Part shown: positions 44,237-52,614 of the stretch, one piece after another
Position numbering within the stretch: the stretch's first letter is position 1
How the letters are laid out: the number at the start of each line of letters is the position of its first letter
NCBI GenBank assembly: GCA_041751875.1
Contig: JBGSIC010000014.1
Span: 5,175-69,174 of the forward strand
Source: JBGSIC01 sp041751875
GTDB taxonomy: Bacteria > Bdellovibrionota > FAC87 > UBA2466 > JACKAF01
Reading direction: 5' to 3'
DNA length: 64,000 nt
Notes under the pieces: model-generated
Told to the model about the DNA's origin: nothing
Databases searched by the model: none
What the model saw: the letters and a program-made list of their open reading frames with translations, nothing else
Made by a program: the position numbers and the translations under genes

Positions 44237-45728
44237 GGGAATGGATCAGAATAAGAGTTTAGGAACACAAGGACTGGTCTTGCGAGAGGCGACGATTTTT
44301 GAAAGGTCGGCTGCCGGCCGCAAAGGTTTTGGGTTACCCCCGTTAGACGTGCCTTTAAAGAAACCTTCTCTTTATAAGCGTACTCACGCGGCGGAGTTAC
44401 CCGAAGTCAGCGAACTCGATGTGGTTCGCCATTTCACCCGCCTTTCGAGCTGGAATTACTCTATCGACACCGGAACGTTTCCGTTGGGTTCGTGCACGAT
44501 GAAGTACAACCCGCGAATCAACGAAGAAATTGCCGCCCTGCCTGGGTTTGCGAATATTCATCCTGACATGCCGGTTGAACTTTGCCAGGGGGCTCTGGAA
44601 GTCGTTCACACGCTCGAAGGGCTTCTGGGCGAAATCGCAGGCCTCGATGAAGTCAGCGCACAGCCCGCGGCCGGAGCCGTGGGAGAGTTCACTGGGTTAT
44701 CCCTAATTCATGCGTTTCACGCCCAACACAATAGCCCGCGTAAATATGTGCTGGTGCCCGATACGGCGCATGGTACGAATCCGGCATCGTGTACGCTGGC
44801 GGGTTACCAGACGATCACTTTGCCGTCGGGTCCCAAGGGAATTTTGGATATCGAACCTGTGCAGGCGGCGATACAAAAATATGGTCGCGATATTGCCGCG
44901 TTGATGGTCACAAACCCCAACACGCTTGGGCTGTTCGAATCGAATATCTCACAAATTTCTGAACTTCTTCATGGCATCGGTGCGCAGGTTTATATGGACG
45001 GCGCCAACATGAATGCCATCGTCGGAATGGCACGCCCGGGCGATATGGGTGTCGATGTAATGCATTTTAATTTGCACAAAACTTTTTCCACTCCTCACGG
45101 CGGGGGTGGTCCTGGCGCAGGGCCGGTTGCCGTCCGCTCACACTTGGCCCCTTTTCTCCCCAACCCACGGGTGCGAAAATCCAGCGCGGGCTATAGCTAT
45201 GAGTGGTTGCCAAACTCCATTGGCAAAGTGAAATCCGGCCTGGGCAACTTTGGTGTCCTGGTGCGCGCACTTTGTTATATTCGCCATCACGGCCGAGACG
45301 GCGTGACGAGAATCGCCAAAAACTCGGTTCTCAACGCTAACTATCTGCGAGCGCATCTGTCGAAAATTTTCCAACTCGCGTACGAAACACCGAGTTTCCA
45401 TGAGTTTGTGGTCAGTGACAGCCGCCAGCTAAAATCACACAATGTAAAAACCTTGCAGATTGCCAAAGCGCTCATTGACCATGGATTTCATCCTCCCACT
45501 ATTTATTTTCCCTTGGTCGTTCCGGGCGCTATGCTCATGGAACCAACTGAAACGGAAAGCCTTCAAGACCTAGACAAGTTGGTCGAAGCATTCCAAGATA
45601 TTGTTCACCGCATCGAGTCCGGTAAGGAGACCTTTGACAACGCTCCAACAAAAACCGTCGTGGGACGGGTTGACGAAGCTGCGGCAGCCCGCAGACCTGT
45701 CCTCTCACTGGACGATCGTACTCTCTAA
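44229..45728 (+). CDS. gcvPB: Glycine dehydrogenase (decarboxylating) subunit 2
   Basis: This 499-residue subunit carries the PLP-lysine of the P protein in FNLHKTFSTPHGGGGPG. It also shows SWNYSIDTGTFPLGSCTMKYNP, PAAGAVGEFTGL and YMDGANMNAIVG. Together with GcvPA it decarboxylates glycine and loads the aminomethyl group onto GcvH. It starts inside the end of gcvPA. A membrane protein gene begins inside its last codons. Confidence 0.96.
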   Translation: MDKGMDQNKSLGTQGLVLREATIFERSAAGRKGFGLPPLDVPLKKPSLYKRTHAAELPEVSELDVVRHFTRLSSWNYSIDTGTFPLGSCTMKYNPRINEEIAALPGFANIHPDMPVELCQGALEVVHTLEGLLGEIAGLDEVSAQPAAGAVGEFTGLSLIHAFHAQHNSPRKYVLVPDTAHGTNPASCTLAGYQTITLPSGPKGILDIEPVQAAIQKYGRDIAALMVTNPNTLGLFESNISQISELLHGIGAQVYMDGANMNAIVGMARPGDMGVDVMHFNLHKTFSTPHGGGGPGAGPVAVRSHLAPFLPNPRVRKSSAGYSYEWLPNSIGKVKSGLGNFGVLVRALCYIRHHGRDGVTRIAKNSVLNANYLRAHLSKIFQLAYETPSFHEFVVSDSRQLKSHNVKTLQIAKALIDHGFHPPTIYFPLVVPGAMLMEPTETESLQDLDKLVEAFQDIVHRIESGKETFDNAPTKTVVGRVDEAAAARRPVLSLDDRTL

Positions 45729-47100
45729 TCGCTGGTATATTTTACTTCTGATTGGACTCGCCCTTTTTCACTATGGAATCCTCTCTTCCATTCCGTTGAG
45801 TGGGGAAGAACTGAGCTACCTAAGTTGGGCTCAAGATAAGAATCTGGCCTTTGTCCAACACAGGCCCATGGTGGCTTATTGGATCGACTTATCATCTAGC
45901 CTCTTCGGCCCTACCGCTTTGGGAATTCGTTTTTTCTCTCCGATTGTCACCTTTGCGCTCCTCTGGTGGCTGGGATCTTTGTCGCCAGTGAAATCTGTGT
46001 TTCTCACGTTGCTTTTTACTCCTGTCGTTTTGATTTCCTCTCTGCGGATGAGCCCTTGGGTACCGTTGGCACTTTTTTGGACGCTTTACCTTCTTTGGCT
46101 GCGTCGTACCTGCGTTTGGTTGACTCAGTGGGAGGCCGATCCGATTAGCCGGGTCTACCAAAAACACGCCTTGCCGCTTTTTCAATGGCTCTTGGGGGGC
46201 CTCATTCTGGGATTAGGGGCGCTCAGCCACCCCTATATGGTGCTAGCCGCCGTGAGTAGTCTGCTGCTTTTTGCGTTCGGTTATCGACGACAGGCTTGGT
46301 GGGTGGGTTGGAGTCTGCACCTGGGAGTCGCTCTCCTCGTTGCCATCCCCGTCCTATGGTTCCCGTGGAACATGGCGGGAAATCCCGCGTCTGAAGCGCG
46401 TGCCCTTTTCTCGTTAGACGGGAATTTCGCCTACCAAATTCTGTGGGTGGGTGCCGCTCCCCTTCTCTGTTTGCCGTGGGCCCTATTACGCATGCTGGGT
46501 CGGAGCGATCCGGCCTACCAACCCCACTATGCTCTCTACATGGTTCCCTTCTTTTTCTTGGTAGTCGCTTTTTTCTTTAGAACCGTTCCCCCTGAAGCTT
46601 TTGTCTTGAGTTACCTGGCTTTTTTCCCTTTGCTCCAGCGCTTGGTCGACAGTTCCTCTTTTCGAACCGTGACCCGTTTTTTTGTGTTGGTAAGTTTCCT
46701 GCCCGCTTTGGGTTTCTCAATCGCTCTCTTTGGGGATTCCGTTTTGGGATGGCAAGTGATTCCCCCGCACCGGGATTTCTTCGCGCAAGATCGCTTGAAG
46801 ACAGCGCTCGCGGAAGAAGTCGCCCATCGTGTAAAAGGACACCCCTCGCGTCTATACGCGCTTCCAGCAGAAATGGCTTTGCGCATTACAGTCGGTGGGG
46901 TCCCCACCCTTTCCCTTACCGAGGAAAAGGGCATTCAAAACGCCTGTGCGCAGAATGAGGCTTTGCTCTTCGCTCCCGCTCCCGATTCGATTCCGGCTCG
47001 ACTTCGCGACTGCTTTGTTCGTTCTGAAACGATAGAAATTTTCCCTTTAGCTTTAGCTCCCGGCCCGAAGGAGTTCCAACTGATTCGGTTGGGTAAATAA
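45670..47100 (+). CDS. GT39-like integral membrane glycosyltransferase
   Basis: The product has about ten hydrophobic segments and an ArnT/PMT-type N-terminal loop (SGEELSYLSWAQDKN followed by HRPMVAYWID). GT39 enzymes transfer a sugar from a polyprenyl phosphate to lipid A or protein on the outer face of the inner membrane. The start is uncertain. TTG at 45670 follows GGACGGG and overlaps gcvPB by 59 bases; an ATG at 45601 would overlap by 128 and reads through gcvPB coding sequence. The usual acidic motif is altered (EEL), so the donor is not clear. The PHP gene starts three bases after its stop. Confidence 0.75.
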   Translation: MTKLRQPADLSSHWTIVLSNRWYILLLIGLALFHYGILSSIPLSGEELSYLSWAQDKNLAFVQHRPMVAYWIDLSSSLFGPTALGIRFFSPIVTFALLWWLGSLSPVKSVFLTLLFTPVVLISSLRMSPWVPLALFWTLYLLWLRRTCVWLTQWEADPISRVYQKHALPLFQWLLGGLILGLGALSHPYMVLAAVSSLLLFAFGYRRQAWWVGWSLHLGVALLVAIPVLWFPWNMAGNPASEARALFSLDGNFAYQILWVGAAPLLCLPWALLRMLGRSDPAYQPHYALYMVPFFFLVVAFFFRTVPPEAFVLSYLAFFPLLQRLVDSSSFRTVTRFFVLVSFLPALGFSIALFGDSVLGWQVIPPHRDFFAQDRLKTALAEEVAHRVKGHPSRLYALPAEMALRITVGGVPTLSLTEEKGIQNACAQNEALLFAPAPDSIPARLRDCFVRSETIEIFPLALAPGPKEFQLIRLGK

Positions 47101-47102
47101 GG

Positions 47103-48302
47103 ATGAAACAGTTTCTCTCTTATTCTTGGCTCGGTTTGGTGGTGCTAGTCGTTTTGGCGCTAGACGTATTTTCGGTTCTGCCGCCCCGCTTTCCCCGGCC
47201 AATGGAAAAAACCTACTTGGAGGGTATTTTTCATGTTCATTCCACCTACTCGCATGATGGCGGAGGGAGCATCGAAGAGATCGCTCAGGCGGCCAACAAC
47301 GCTGACATCGATTTTGTTTTCGTAACTGACCACAACACCAATCAAGGATTTCTCGACGGTAAAGAGGGGGTATCCGGCAAAACCGACATCTTTATTGAGG
47401 ATGAGGTTTCGATCCGTCTCGGCCATGTGGTCACGGTCTACACGCATACGAGTGACCGGAAGCTAGATAAAAAAACGATAGGTGGTTACGCCCAAGAACA
47501 AGTCATCGGTAACAAGCGATTTCATCCCGATACCTTTCAGGTTATCGCTCACCCCACAAGTCTCAAGCACCCTTGGACTCAATGGGACCGCATCACCGCG
47601 GGAATGGAAATCATTAATTTCGACAGCCTCTGGCGTCGCCAGCTACACGACGCGCCTTTGAATTTCTTGACGACCCTTGGCCTGTCATTCGTAAACCCTT
47701 TTCTTTCGGCAATTCGCTTTTATGACGTTAGTCCGAAGAGCCTTGAAATGTGGGATCACGCTAACAGCGTCTCGAGCGGCCATTTTGGAATTCTCGGCCA
47801 GGACTCCCACCAAAGATTGGCTCTTCCCCCCTTAGGATCGATCGCCTGGCCAAGCTACGAACGCGATTTTAAAATCGCTGCGAACGTGATTCGCCCCCCC
47901 GAAAAAGTTGCCGCTGATTTTCCCACTCGGAAGCAGCAGATCTACAAATGGATCCGTGAAGGTCGATTTGCTGTCTTCTTTAGATTGCTGCACCCCTATG
48001 ACGGGTATAACTGGAACCTCCACTGCGGATCGGACAGGTATAGCAGCGGCGATCGGATTGCTTTTAGGGACTGTCGTCACGTCTTTTCTGTTCCCAATTC
48101 TCCCTATCCTCACACGGTCCGGGTGTGGAAGGACGGAGCTCTGCATTCCGAAGTGCCGGTACACGCCGTGCCACCCGAACTCCCTTTGGAGGGCCCGGGA
48201 ACCTACCGCGTCGAGGTCTGGGCAAAGGTCTCCAGCCGTTTCGGCATTACAGTTAGCCGCGCCGTTCCAATCGTTCTATTTAATCCCATTTATGTGGAAT
48301 AG
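47103..48302 (+). CDS. Membrane-anchored PHP-domain phosphoesterase-like protein
   Basis: The 399-residue product has an N-terminal hydrophobic anchor (about 8-27) and then a PHP domain: HVHSTYSHDGGGS, FVFVTDHNTNQG, IAHPTSLKHPW and LGQDSHQRLA. These His/Asp clusters bind metal ions in phosphoesterases of the PHP family. The C-terminal ~100 residues form a beta-rich domain (DGYNWNLHCGSDRY, YRVEVWAKVSS). The catalytic part probably faces the periplasm, since the N-terminal segment looks like a signal anchor. It is cotranscribed with the upstream glycosyltransferase, which suggests an envelope glycan or lipid substrate. Confidence 0.85.
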   Translation: MKQFLSYSWLGLVVLVVLALDVFSVLPPRFPRPMEKTYLEGIFHVHSTYSHDGGGSIEEIAQAANNADIDFVFVTDHNTNQGFLDGKEGVSGKTDIFIEDEVSIRLGHVVTVYTHTSDRKLDKKTIGGYAQEQVIGNKRFHPDTFQVIAHPTSLKHPWTQWDRITAGMEIINFDSLWRRQLHDAPLNFLTTLGLSFVNPFLSAIRFYDVSPKSLEMWDHANSVSSGHFGILGQDSHQRLALPPLGSIAWPSYERDFKIAANVIRPPEKVAADFPTRKQQIYKWIREGRFAVFFRLLHPYDGYNWNLHCGSDRYSSGDRIAFRDCRHVFSVPNSPYPHTVRVWKDGALHSEVPVHAVPPELPLEGPGTYRVEVWAKVSSRFGITVSRAVPIVLFNPIYVE

Positions 48303-48410
48303 AGCGGATCTAGTAATTGCCCCTTCTTTCCGATAAATAGAGTGGGGCGTTTCCTTTGCGGGCTACGCTACCGATACCCTTCTCACCGGAGGGTTGATGA
48401 AAGGGATGCG

Positions 48411-48833
48411 ATGAAGGGCCTCAAGATTATTCCATTTTTCCTGGTATTGATTCTTCTCTCCTACGTAGGTGTGCTGTTCGTGCAGCTAAACCCAGCGGAA
48501 ATCTCTGTTGTGTTCTTTGGTGGTTACGAATCCCCTCCTCTCGCAATGGGTTTCGTCGTGCTTACCAGCGCGCTCGTAGGAATGCTGCTGGCTGGAGTGC
48601 TCTGCCTTTTGGAACTTGTGGTCTTGTATGTGCAGAACAAGAGTTTACGTCGCAAACTTAGTGCTCTTACAAAGAAACATGGAGTCGTGGAAGCCAACGA
48701 CTTAGAAGACGACTTCGGTTTGAAACGAAAAAACGGATCGAAGGCTTTAGGGGGAAACGGTCAGCCCAAAAAAGGGGTGGAACTTGATAAAAAATCCACA
48801 CCTTCAAAGACCGCACCTGAAGCCAAGCCATAA
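48411..48833 (+). CDS. LapA-like (DUF1049) membrane protein
   Basis: The 140-residue product has two transmembrane segments (about 5-25 and 44-66) separated by a short NPAEISVVFFGGYESPPLA loop and followed by a Lys-rich cytoplasmic tail. This is the arrangement of LapA/YciS-type proteins, which act in envelope homeostasis in E. coli. ATG at 48411 has a good RBS (AAGGGA); the longer frame from 48342 does not fit. The gene lies between the PHP and phosphatase genes. Confidence 0.8.
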   Translation: MKGLKIIPFFLVLILLSYVGVLFVQLNPAEISVVFFGGYESPPLAMGFVVLTSALVGMLLAGVLCLLELVVLYVQNKSLRRKLSALTKKHGVVEANDLEDDFGLKRKNGSKALGGNGQPKKGVELDKKSTPSKTAPEAKP

Positions 48834-48863
48834 CCTTTTTCCAGTCATTGCTAAGGTAGTTCC

Positions 48864-50078
48864 ATGCCGAGAAACATTTTATTTCTTCAGGCTGAACTCA
48901 CTCGCCCTACGGGCGAGTGGCTGGCTATGCATCAGTGGACCGCCTCCTCTTTAAAAACATTTCCCAAAAAGGCAGCCAGCGATCCCTTCCAGATAATTGT
49001 ATACGCGCCCAAAACCCCCCAAGACTTTGCTAAAGGTTCGAGCCTTCGAACGCTCTACCCCAACGCCTGGATCGCGGTTTCCTTAAAGGATGCTTGGGTT
49101 GCGACGCTGGCAAAAGAGGAAAACCCTGCGAGCTATTTCGATGAGATTCTTGGGGCCCCCTTTGAGGACGCTGTGGTGCGCTTATCGCTTTCTCATTGGA
49201 CTAGGCATGTCGAATCACGCGAAAAGGTAACGGAACTGGAAACTTCAGCGGAATCACTACGACTTCAGTGCGAAGATCTAGAGCGGCTTTCTGGACAGTT
49301 GGTCCGCCAGGTAGAGAGGGATGTTGAACTCGCCTCGCGCATTCAACGTAGCCTGCATCCGAAGCTCATTCCCACGCTTCCCGGCATTTTTCTCAAAGCT
49401 AAGTTCTTACCCGCGGCGGGAACCGGGGGCGACTACTACGACATCTTCCAGTTCGGGGATGGGCGTTTAGGCATTCTACTAGCTGACTCGAAGTCGCATG
49501 GCATGGCGGCTTCGCTCCTTACAGTACTGATCAAAATTCGTCTCGAAGAGATGAAAGAACGTTTTTTCGACACTCACACTTTGGTCGAACACATCAATCG
49601 CGAAATCCAAGCCGTGCACGGAAAAGAAATTTCTTCGGTATCTCTCCTTTACGGCATTCTCGATCGCAAGTCCCTGACGTTTCAATACACCGTTGCGGGT
49701 CCCTTGGGTCCCTTACTCTGGCGCCTGGGAGAAATGGCGCCTCTTAATACCGTCGTGAATCCGGCTTTAGGAGAGGTCAGCGACTACAGTTTTCAAGAAA
49801 GTTTTATTTCGCTCAAACCTGCTGACCTTTTGGTGTTTAGCACCGATGGTCTTGATGCACCACTGGCTGCCGGTCAGACCGCACATTCCAATCGCATTCA
49901 GTCACTCGCAGAAATTTTAAAAGCGGCAACGGAACCTGGTGACTTACTCTCCACGCAGAATGAAATTCTCTCGCATGTGGACCGCCACACCGAAAGCTCC
50001 CCCCTGCCCGACGACATTACGTTGATTCAACTTCTGATAGATTCGCAAACGCTCTACGTTGCTTCAGAATCAAAATAG
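48864..50078 (+). CDS. SpoIIE/RsbU-type serine/threonine phosphatase
   Basis: This PP2C-class phosphatase usually dephosphorylates anti-sigma factor antagonists. The 404-residue product has an N-terminal domain (about 1-115) with a receiver-like strand pattern but no clear phosphoacceptor. A coiled coil (about 120-165) follows. The catalytic domain has GTGGDYYDIF near residue 189, ADSKSHGMAASL, STDGLDAPL and DDITLIQLL, so the metal-binding Asp residues are kept. The usual DVSGHG reads DSKSHG. Its 3' end overlaps alr, convergent, by 25 bases. Its substrate is not in the window. Confidence 0.88.
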   Translation: MPRNILFLQAELTRPTGEWLAMHQWTASSLKTFPKKAASDPFQIIVYAPKTPQDFAKGSSLRTLYPNAWIAVSLKDAWVATLAKEENPASYFDEILGAPFEDAVVRLSLSHWTRHVESREKVTELETSAESLRLQCEDLERLSGQLVRQVERDVELASRIQRSLHPKLIPTLPGIFLKAKFLPAAGTGGDYYDIFQFGDGRLGILLADSKSHGMAASLLTVLIKIRLEEMKERFFDTHTLVEHINREIQAVHGKEISSVSLLYGILDRKSLTFQYTVAGPLGPLLWRLGEMAPLNTVVNPALGEVSDYSFQESFISLKPADLLVFSTDGLDAPLAAGQTAHSNRIQSLAEILKAATEPGDLLSTQNEILSHVDRHTESSPLPDDITLIQLLIDSQTLYVASESK

Positions 50079-51184
50079 ATTTTTTGAACTCGCTGCGAAA
50101 TTCCGGTAAAAACTTCGTAAGGAATTGTGTTTGCCCAACTCGCCACTTCACCAGCCCAGATTGATTGTTTTCCATCCGACCCGATTAAGGTAGCCAGATC
50201 ACCTTCCTTTACGTCAGGAATGTGAGTTACCCGCGCTGCGCACAAGTCCATCGAGACTCTTCCGCAAAGCTTTGCCCGCACCCCACGGATGAGAAGCTCG
50301 CCTTGGTTGCCCAGAATGCGGGGGTAGCCATCGGCGTAGCCGACTGAGATCAAAGCCAAACGCTCGGGTTTTTCTGTGGTGAACGTGCGGCCATAGCCGA
50401 CAGTTTCCCCCGCGACCACATTCTTTAAGCTGATGACTCGCGCCTTCCACTGCAATACCGGGTAGAGAGTCACTCCGGGAATGCCGGCGGGCCCCACCCC
50501 ATAAAGACTCAAGCCGGGTCGCACTGCCGTACATTCCTTGGTGCGATCGCGCATAATCGCCGCCGAGTTCGCGTAGTGAATGCGGGCATCGGTATTGAGA
50601 AGGCGCGCTTCGCGAAACCGCTTACACCATGATTCAAAAAGCGCGATTTGCTCGTCAATAAACTGCGATCGCGGATCGTCACTGTTGGCAAGATGCGTGG
50701 AAATCCCCGCTAGTTTCTCCGGAAACCCCGCAAGCACTTTCATCGCCTCCGGCAACTCATCCGGTTTGAGTCCAAGGCGGTTCATGCCGGTATCAATTTT
50801 CAAATGAAGCGGAGGTAACTGGGCGCGTCCCTGGAGCGATTTCAAGTGATTGAGACTGTGAATAATCGGAATCAAATTGTACCGAAAGTACGCATCAATC
50901 TGGTGAGGCAAAAAACCCGAGAGGACTAAAATGGTAAATGGCCTGTCAAAATGGTGGCGCAACTGAATCGCCTCTTCAAGAGTAGCTACGGCAACAGCTT
51001 CCGCTCCCCCTCGTTGGAGCAACACTTTCGCGACCGGTAAAACACCATGGCCATAAGCATCCGCCTTAATCACGGGGATGACCTCTCTGCGGCAGGCTGC
51101 TCGCAGGCTCACCATATTTTTCACCAAAGCCTGGAGATTGATCTCGGCCACGGTGCGGTAAGGAAACTCAAATATCTTAGCCAT
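50054..51184 (-). CDS. alr: Alanine racemase
   Basis: Alr supplies D-alanine for peptidoglycan. The 376-residue product has the PLP-lysine in VIPVIKADAYGHG, the motif LHLKIDTGMNRLG, the RPGLSLYG block and the catalytic Tyr region ISVGYADGYPR. CGRVSMDL lies in the C-terminal beta domain. Its ATG at 51184 is about 120 bases upstream of the divergent rnpB start. The final codons lie antisense to the end of the phosphatase gene. Confidence 0.96.
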   Translation of the reverse strand: MAKIFEFPYRTVAEINLQALVKNMVSLRAACRREVIPVIKADAYGHGVLPVAKVLLQRGGAEAVAVATLEEAIQLRHHFDRPFTILVLSGFLPHQIDAYFRYNLIPIIHSLNHLKSLQGRAQLPPLHLKIDTGMNRLGLKPDELPEAMKVLAGFPEKLAGISTHLANSDDPRSQFIDEQIALFESWCKRFREARLLNTDARIHYANSAAIMRDRTKECTAVRPGLSLYGVGPAGIPGVTLYPVLQWKARVISLKNVVAGETVGYGRTFTTEKPERLALISVGYADGYPRILGNQGELLIRGVRAKLCGRVSMDLCAARVTHIPDVKEGDLATLIGSDGKQSIWAGEVASWANTIPYEVFTGISQRVQKIYFDSEAT

Positions 51185-51266
51185 TTACGTCATCCACTTT
51201 AGCGACAAGAAAAAAAAGTGTCACCCATCTTCTCCATCGCGACGGGCAAGGGGCTCCCCTGGAGTA

Positions 51267-51296
51267 TTGACACCCCCTCACGTCACCACCATACCT
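51267..51296 (+). promoter_or_regulatory. Sigma-70 promoter of rnpB
   Basis: A consensus -35 TTGACA (51267-51272) and an -10-like ATACCT (51291-51296) are separated by 18 bases. The predicted start near 51301-51303 coincides with the 5' end of the RNase P RNA P1 helix. Confidence 0.7.
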
Positions 51297-51300
51297 ATCC

Positions 51301-51755
51301 GTGGAGAGTTTTTCGGGCAAACGCGTAACGAAGTTTTCTTAACTTCTGCACGAGGAAAGTCCGGACACCGAACGGCACCGTAGCGGGTAACGCCCGTCCA
51401 ACGTGAGTTGCGGACCAGCGCAACAGAAAGGAAGTACAGCGCGATACCTCGGTCCTTGGCAAAGGCAGAGGGTAATCCTTTTCAACTCGAGTCGACATCT
51501 TGATTCGAAAAAGGAGAAAGCGGCTGTAGTGAAATCAGGCAAGCTCTACGGGGTGCAAGGTCAAAAAGTGAAGTGTGGATAACCCTTCGGGGAAGTCCCC
51601 CAAGTGCCTTCCTTGGTTACTTCCAGGTAGATCGCTCGAGCCACTTGGTAACAAAGGGCCTAGAGGAATGTTTGTCACTAGAGAATGCAGAACTTTTCTT
51701 CGAAGAAGTTTTACGTCTCTCTTTTACAGAATCCGGCTTATGAAAAACTCTCCAC
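51301..51755 (+). ncRNA. rnpB: RNase P RNA
   Basis: The catalytic RNA of RNase P matures tRNA 5' ends. The universal 5' core GAGGAAAGTCCGGAC (about 51352-51366) and the later ACAGAA (about 51423) are present, and the 3' signature ACAGAATCCGGCTTA lies near 51725-51740. The P1 closing helix is a perfect 14-base pairing of 51301-51314 (GTGGAGAGTTTTTC) with 51742-51755. A T-rich run follows and may serve as terminator. About 455 nt is a normal to slightly long bacterial type A length. The start codon of a small exported protein lies inside its 3' end. Confidence 0.95.
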
Positions 51756-52048
51756 TTTTTCTTCTATTATTCTTCTTCACTGCAATATCAGTGGCCGACG
51801 ACAAACCCAGCACCACACCTTCGCTTCTAGACTTAAAGTCCCAGGTCTCTGAACCTTTGCGGAAACAAGAAAAAGAGAAAAGGATACGGGATACCAAAGT
51901 CCCCCCCCTGAGCCAGCCGGTGGCGCCTCCCTGCGATCCGAGCCACGGCGATTGTCTGAGAAAGCACCCTGAATACGCAGACCAGCTGCGTATTCCGCAC
52001 GTACCGCCGCTGGCTCCTCCCGTCACGGGCGGAGATACGCGAAATTAA
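51740..52048 (+). CDS. Small exported Pro-rich protein overlapping rnpB
   Basis: The 102-residue frame begins at ATG 51740, two bases before the 3' strand of the RNase P P1 helix. It has a good signal peptide (MKNSPLFLLLFFFTAIS, cleavage near SVA|DD). The mature part is Lys-rich, then Pro-rich with two cysteines (PPCDPSHGDC) and a PLAPPVTGG end. No clear RBS precedes the ATG. A longer frame from 51575 would lie inside rnpB and is rejected. I do not recognise the product, and its reality rests on the signal peptide. Confidence 0.5.
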   Translation: MKNSPLFLLLFFFTAISVADDKPSTTPSLLDLKSQVSEPLRKQEKEKRIRDTKVPPLSQPVAPPCDPSHGDCLRKHPEYADQLRIPHVPPLAPPVTGGDTRN

Positions 52049-52056
52049 TTGTCACA

Positions 52057-52527
52057 TCATCTGACGAAAACTTGTTTCTTAAATCGGTACGCGTCTTCCA
52101 CCCGAATGGGATGGGATTTGATCATGGGTTCTGGAAGTTTGCTCGATGGAAACCAATCCCACGCGTCGACTTCGTCGGTGAGTCGAACCTCTCCTTCGAA
52201 TTCGGTCACCTTAAAGAGGATGACCAGGAATTGTCCAAAATGCCCTTCTTTGATGGGCTCTTCCGTAACGGTCAGTTCTGGATTGGAATAAATTCCCACG
52301 AGCTGTTCGGCCCTGACAGTAAGCCCCGTCTCCTCAGCAACCTCTCGCCGCAAGGCGCCCACCCAATCCTCACCGCCGTCAAAATGTCCGCCTGGTAAAC
52401 ACCACTTGCCGGGCTCCCTAATGTGCTTTGAGCGCCGGGTAATCAGAATCTCATTCTTCTTGTTAAAAATAGCCGCATTCACGGCCGCGTACGGAACAAT
52501 GCGATTTTTGCTAGGTGCGGGGTTCAT
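52057..52527 (-). CDS. Nudix hydrolase
   Basis: The 156-residue product has a complete Nudix box, GGHFDGGEDWVGALRREVAE followed by ETGL, for Mg-dependent hydrolysis of nucleoside diphosphate-linked substrates. The N-terminal strand AAVNAAIFNKKNEILITRRS and C-terminal DAWDWFPSSKLPEPM fit the MutT/ADP-ribose class. The exact substrate is not clear. It diverges from tgt and is convergent with the small exported protein gene. Confidence 0.92.
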   Translation of the reverse strand: MNPAPSKNRIVPYAAVNAAIFNKKNEILITRRSKHIREPGKWCLPGGHFDGGEDWVGALRREVAEETGLTVRAEQLVGIYSNPELTVTEEPIKEGHFGQFLVILFKVTEFEGEVRLTDEVDAWDWFPSSKLPEPMIKSHPIRVEDAYRFKKQVFVR

Positions 52528-52614
52528 CCCGAATGCCTTTCCTGCTGCGAGTTTACAAGGCTCTTACTAAGACCAATCATTGTAATTTCTTACGCTCTAA
52601 CATACAAAGCTCGC

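Noticed and set aside
45601..45669. ATG start of the glycosyltransferase at 45601
   Set aside because: It would overlap gcvPB by 128 bases; a TTG with an RBS-like GGACGGG lies at 45670.
51575..51739. Upstream extension of the exported protein near rnpB
   Set aside because: It lies entirely inside the conserved RNase P RNA; the signal peptide starts at 51740.
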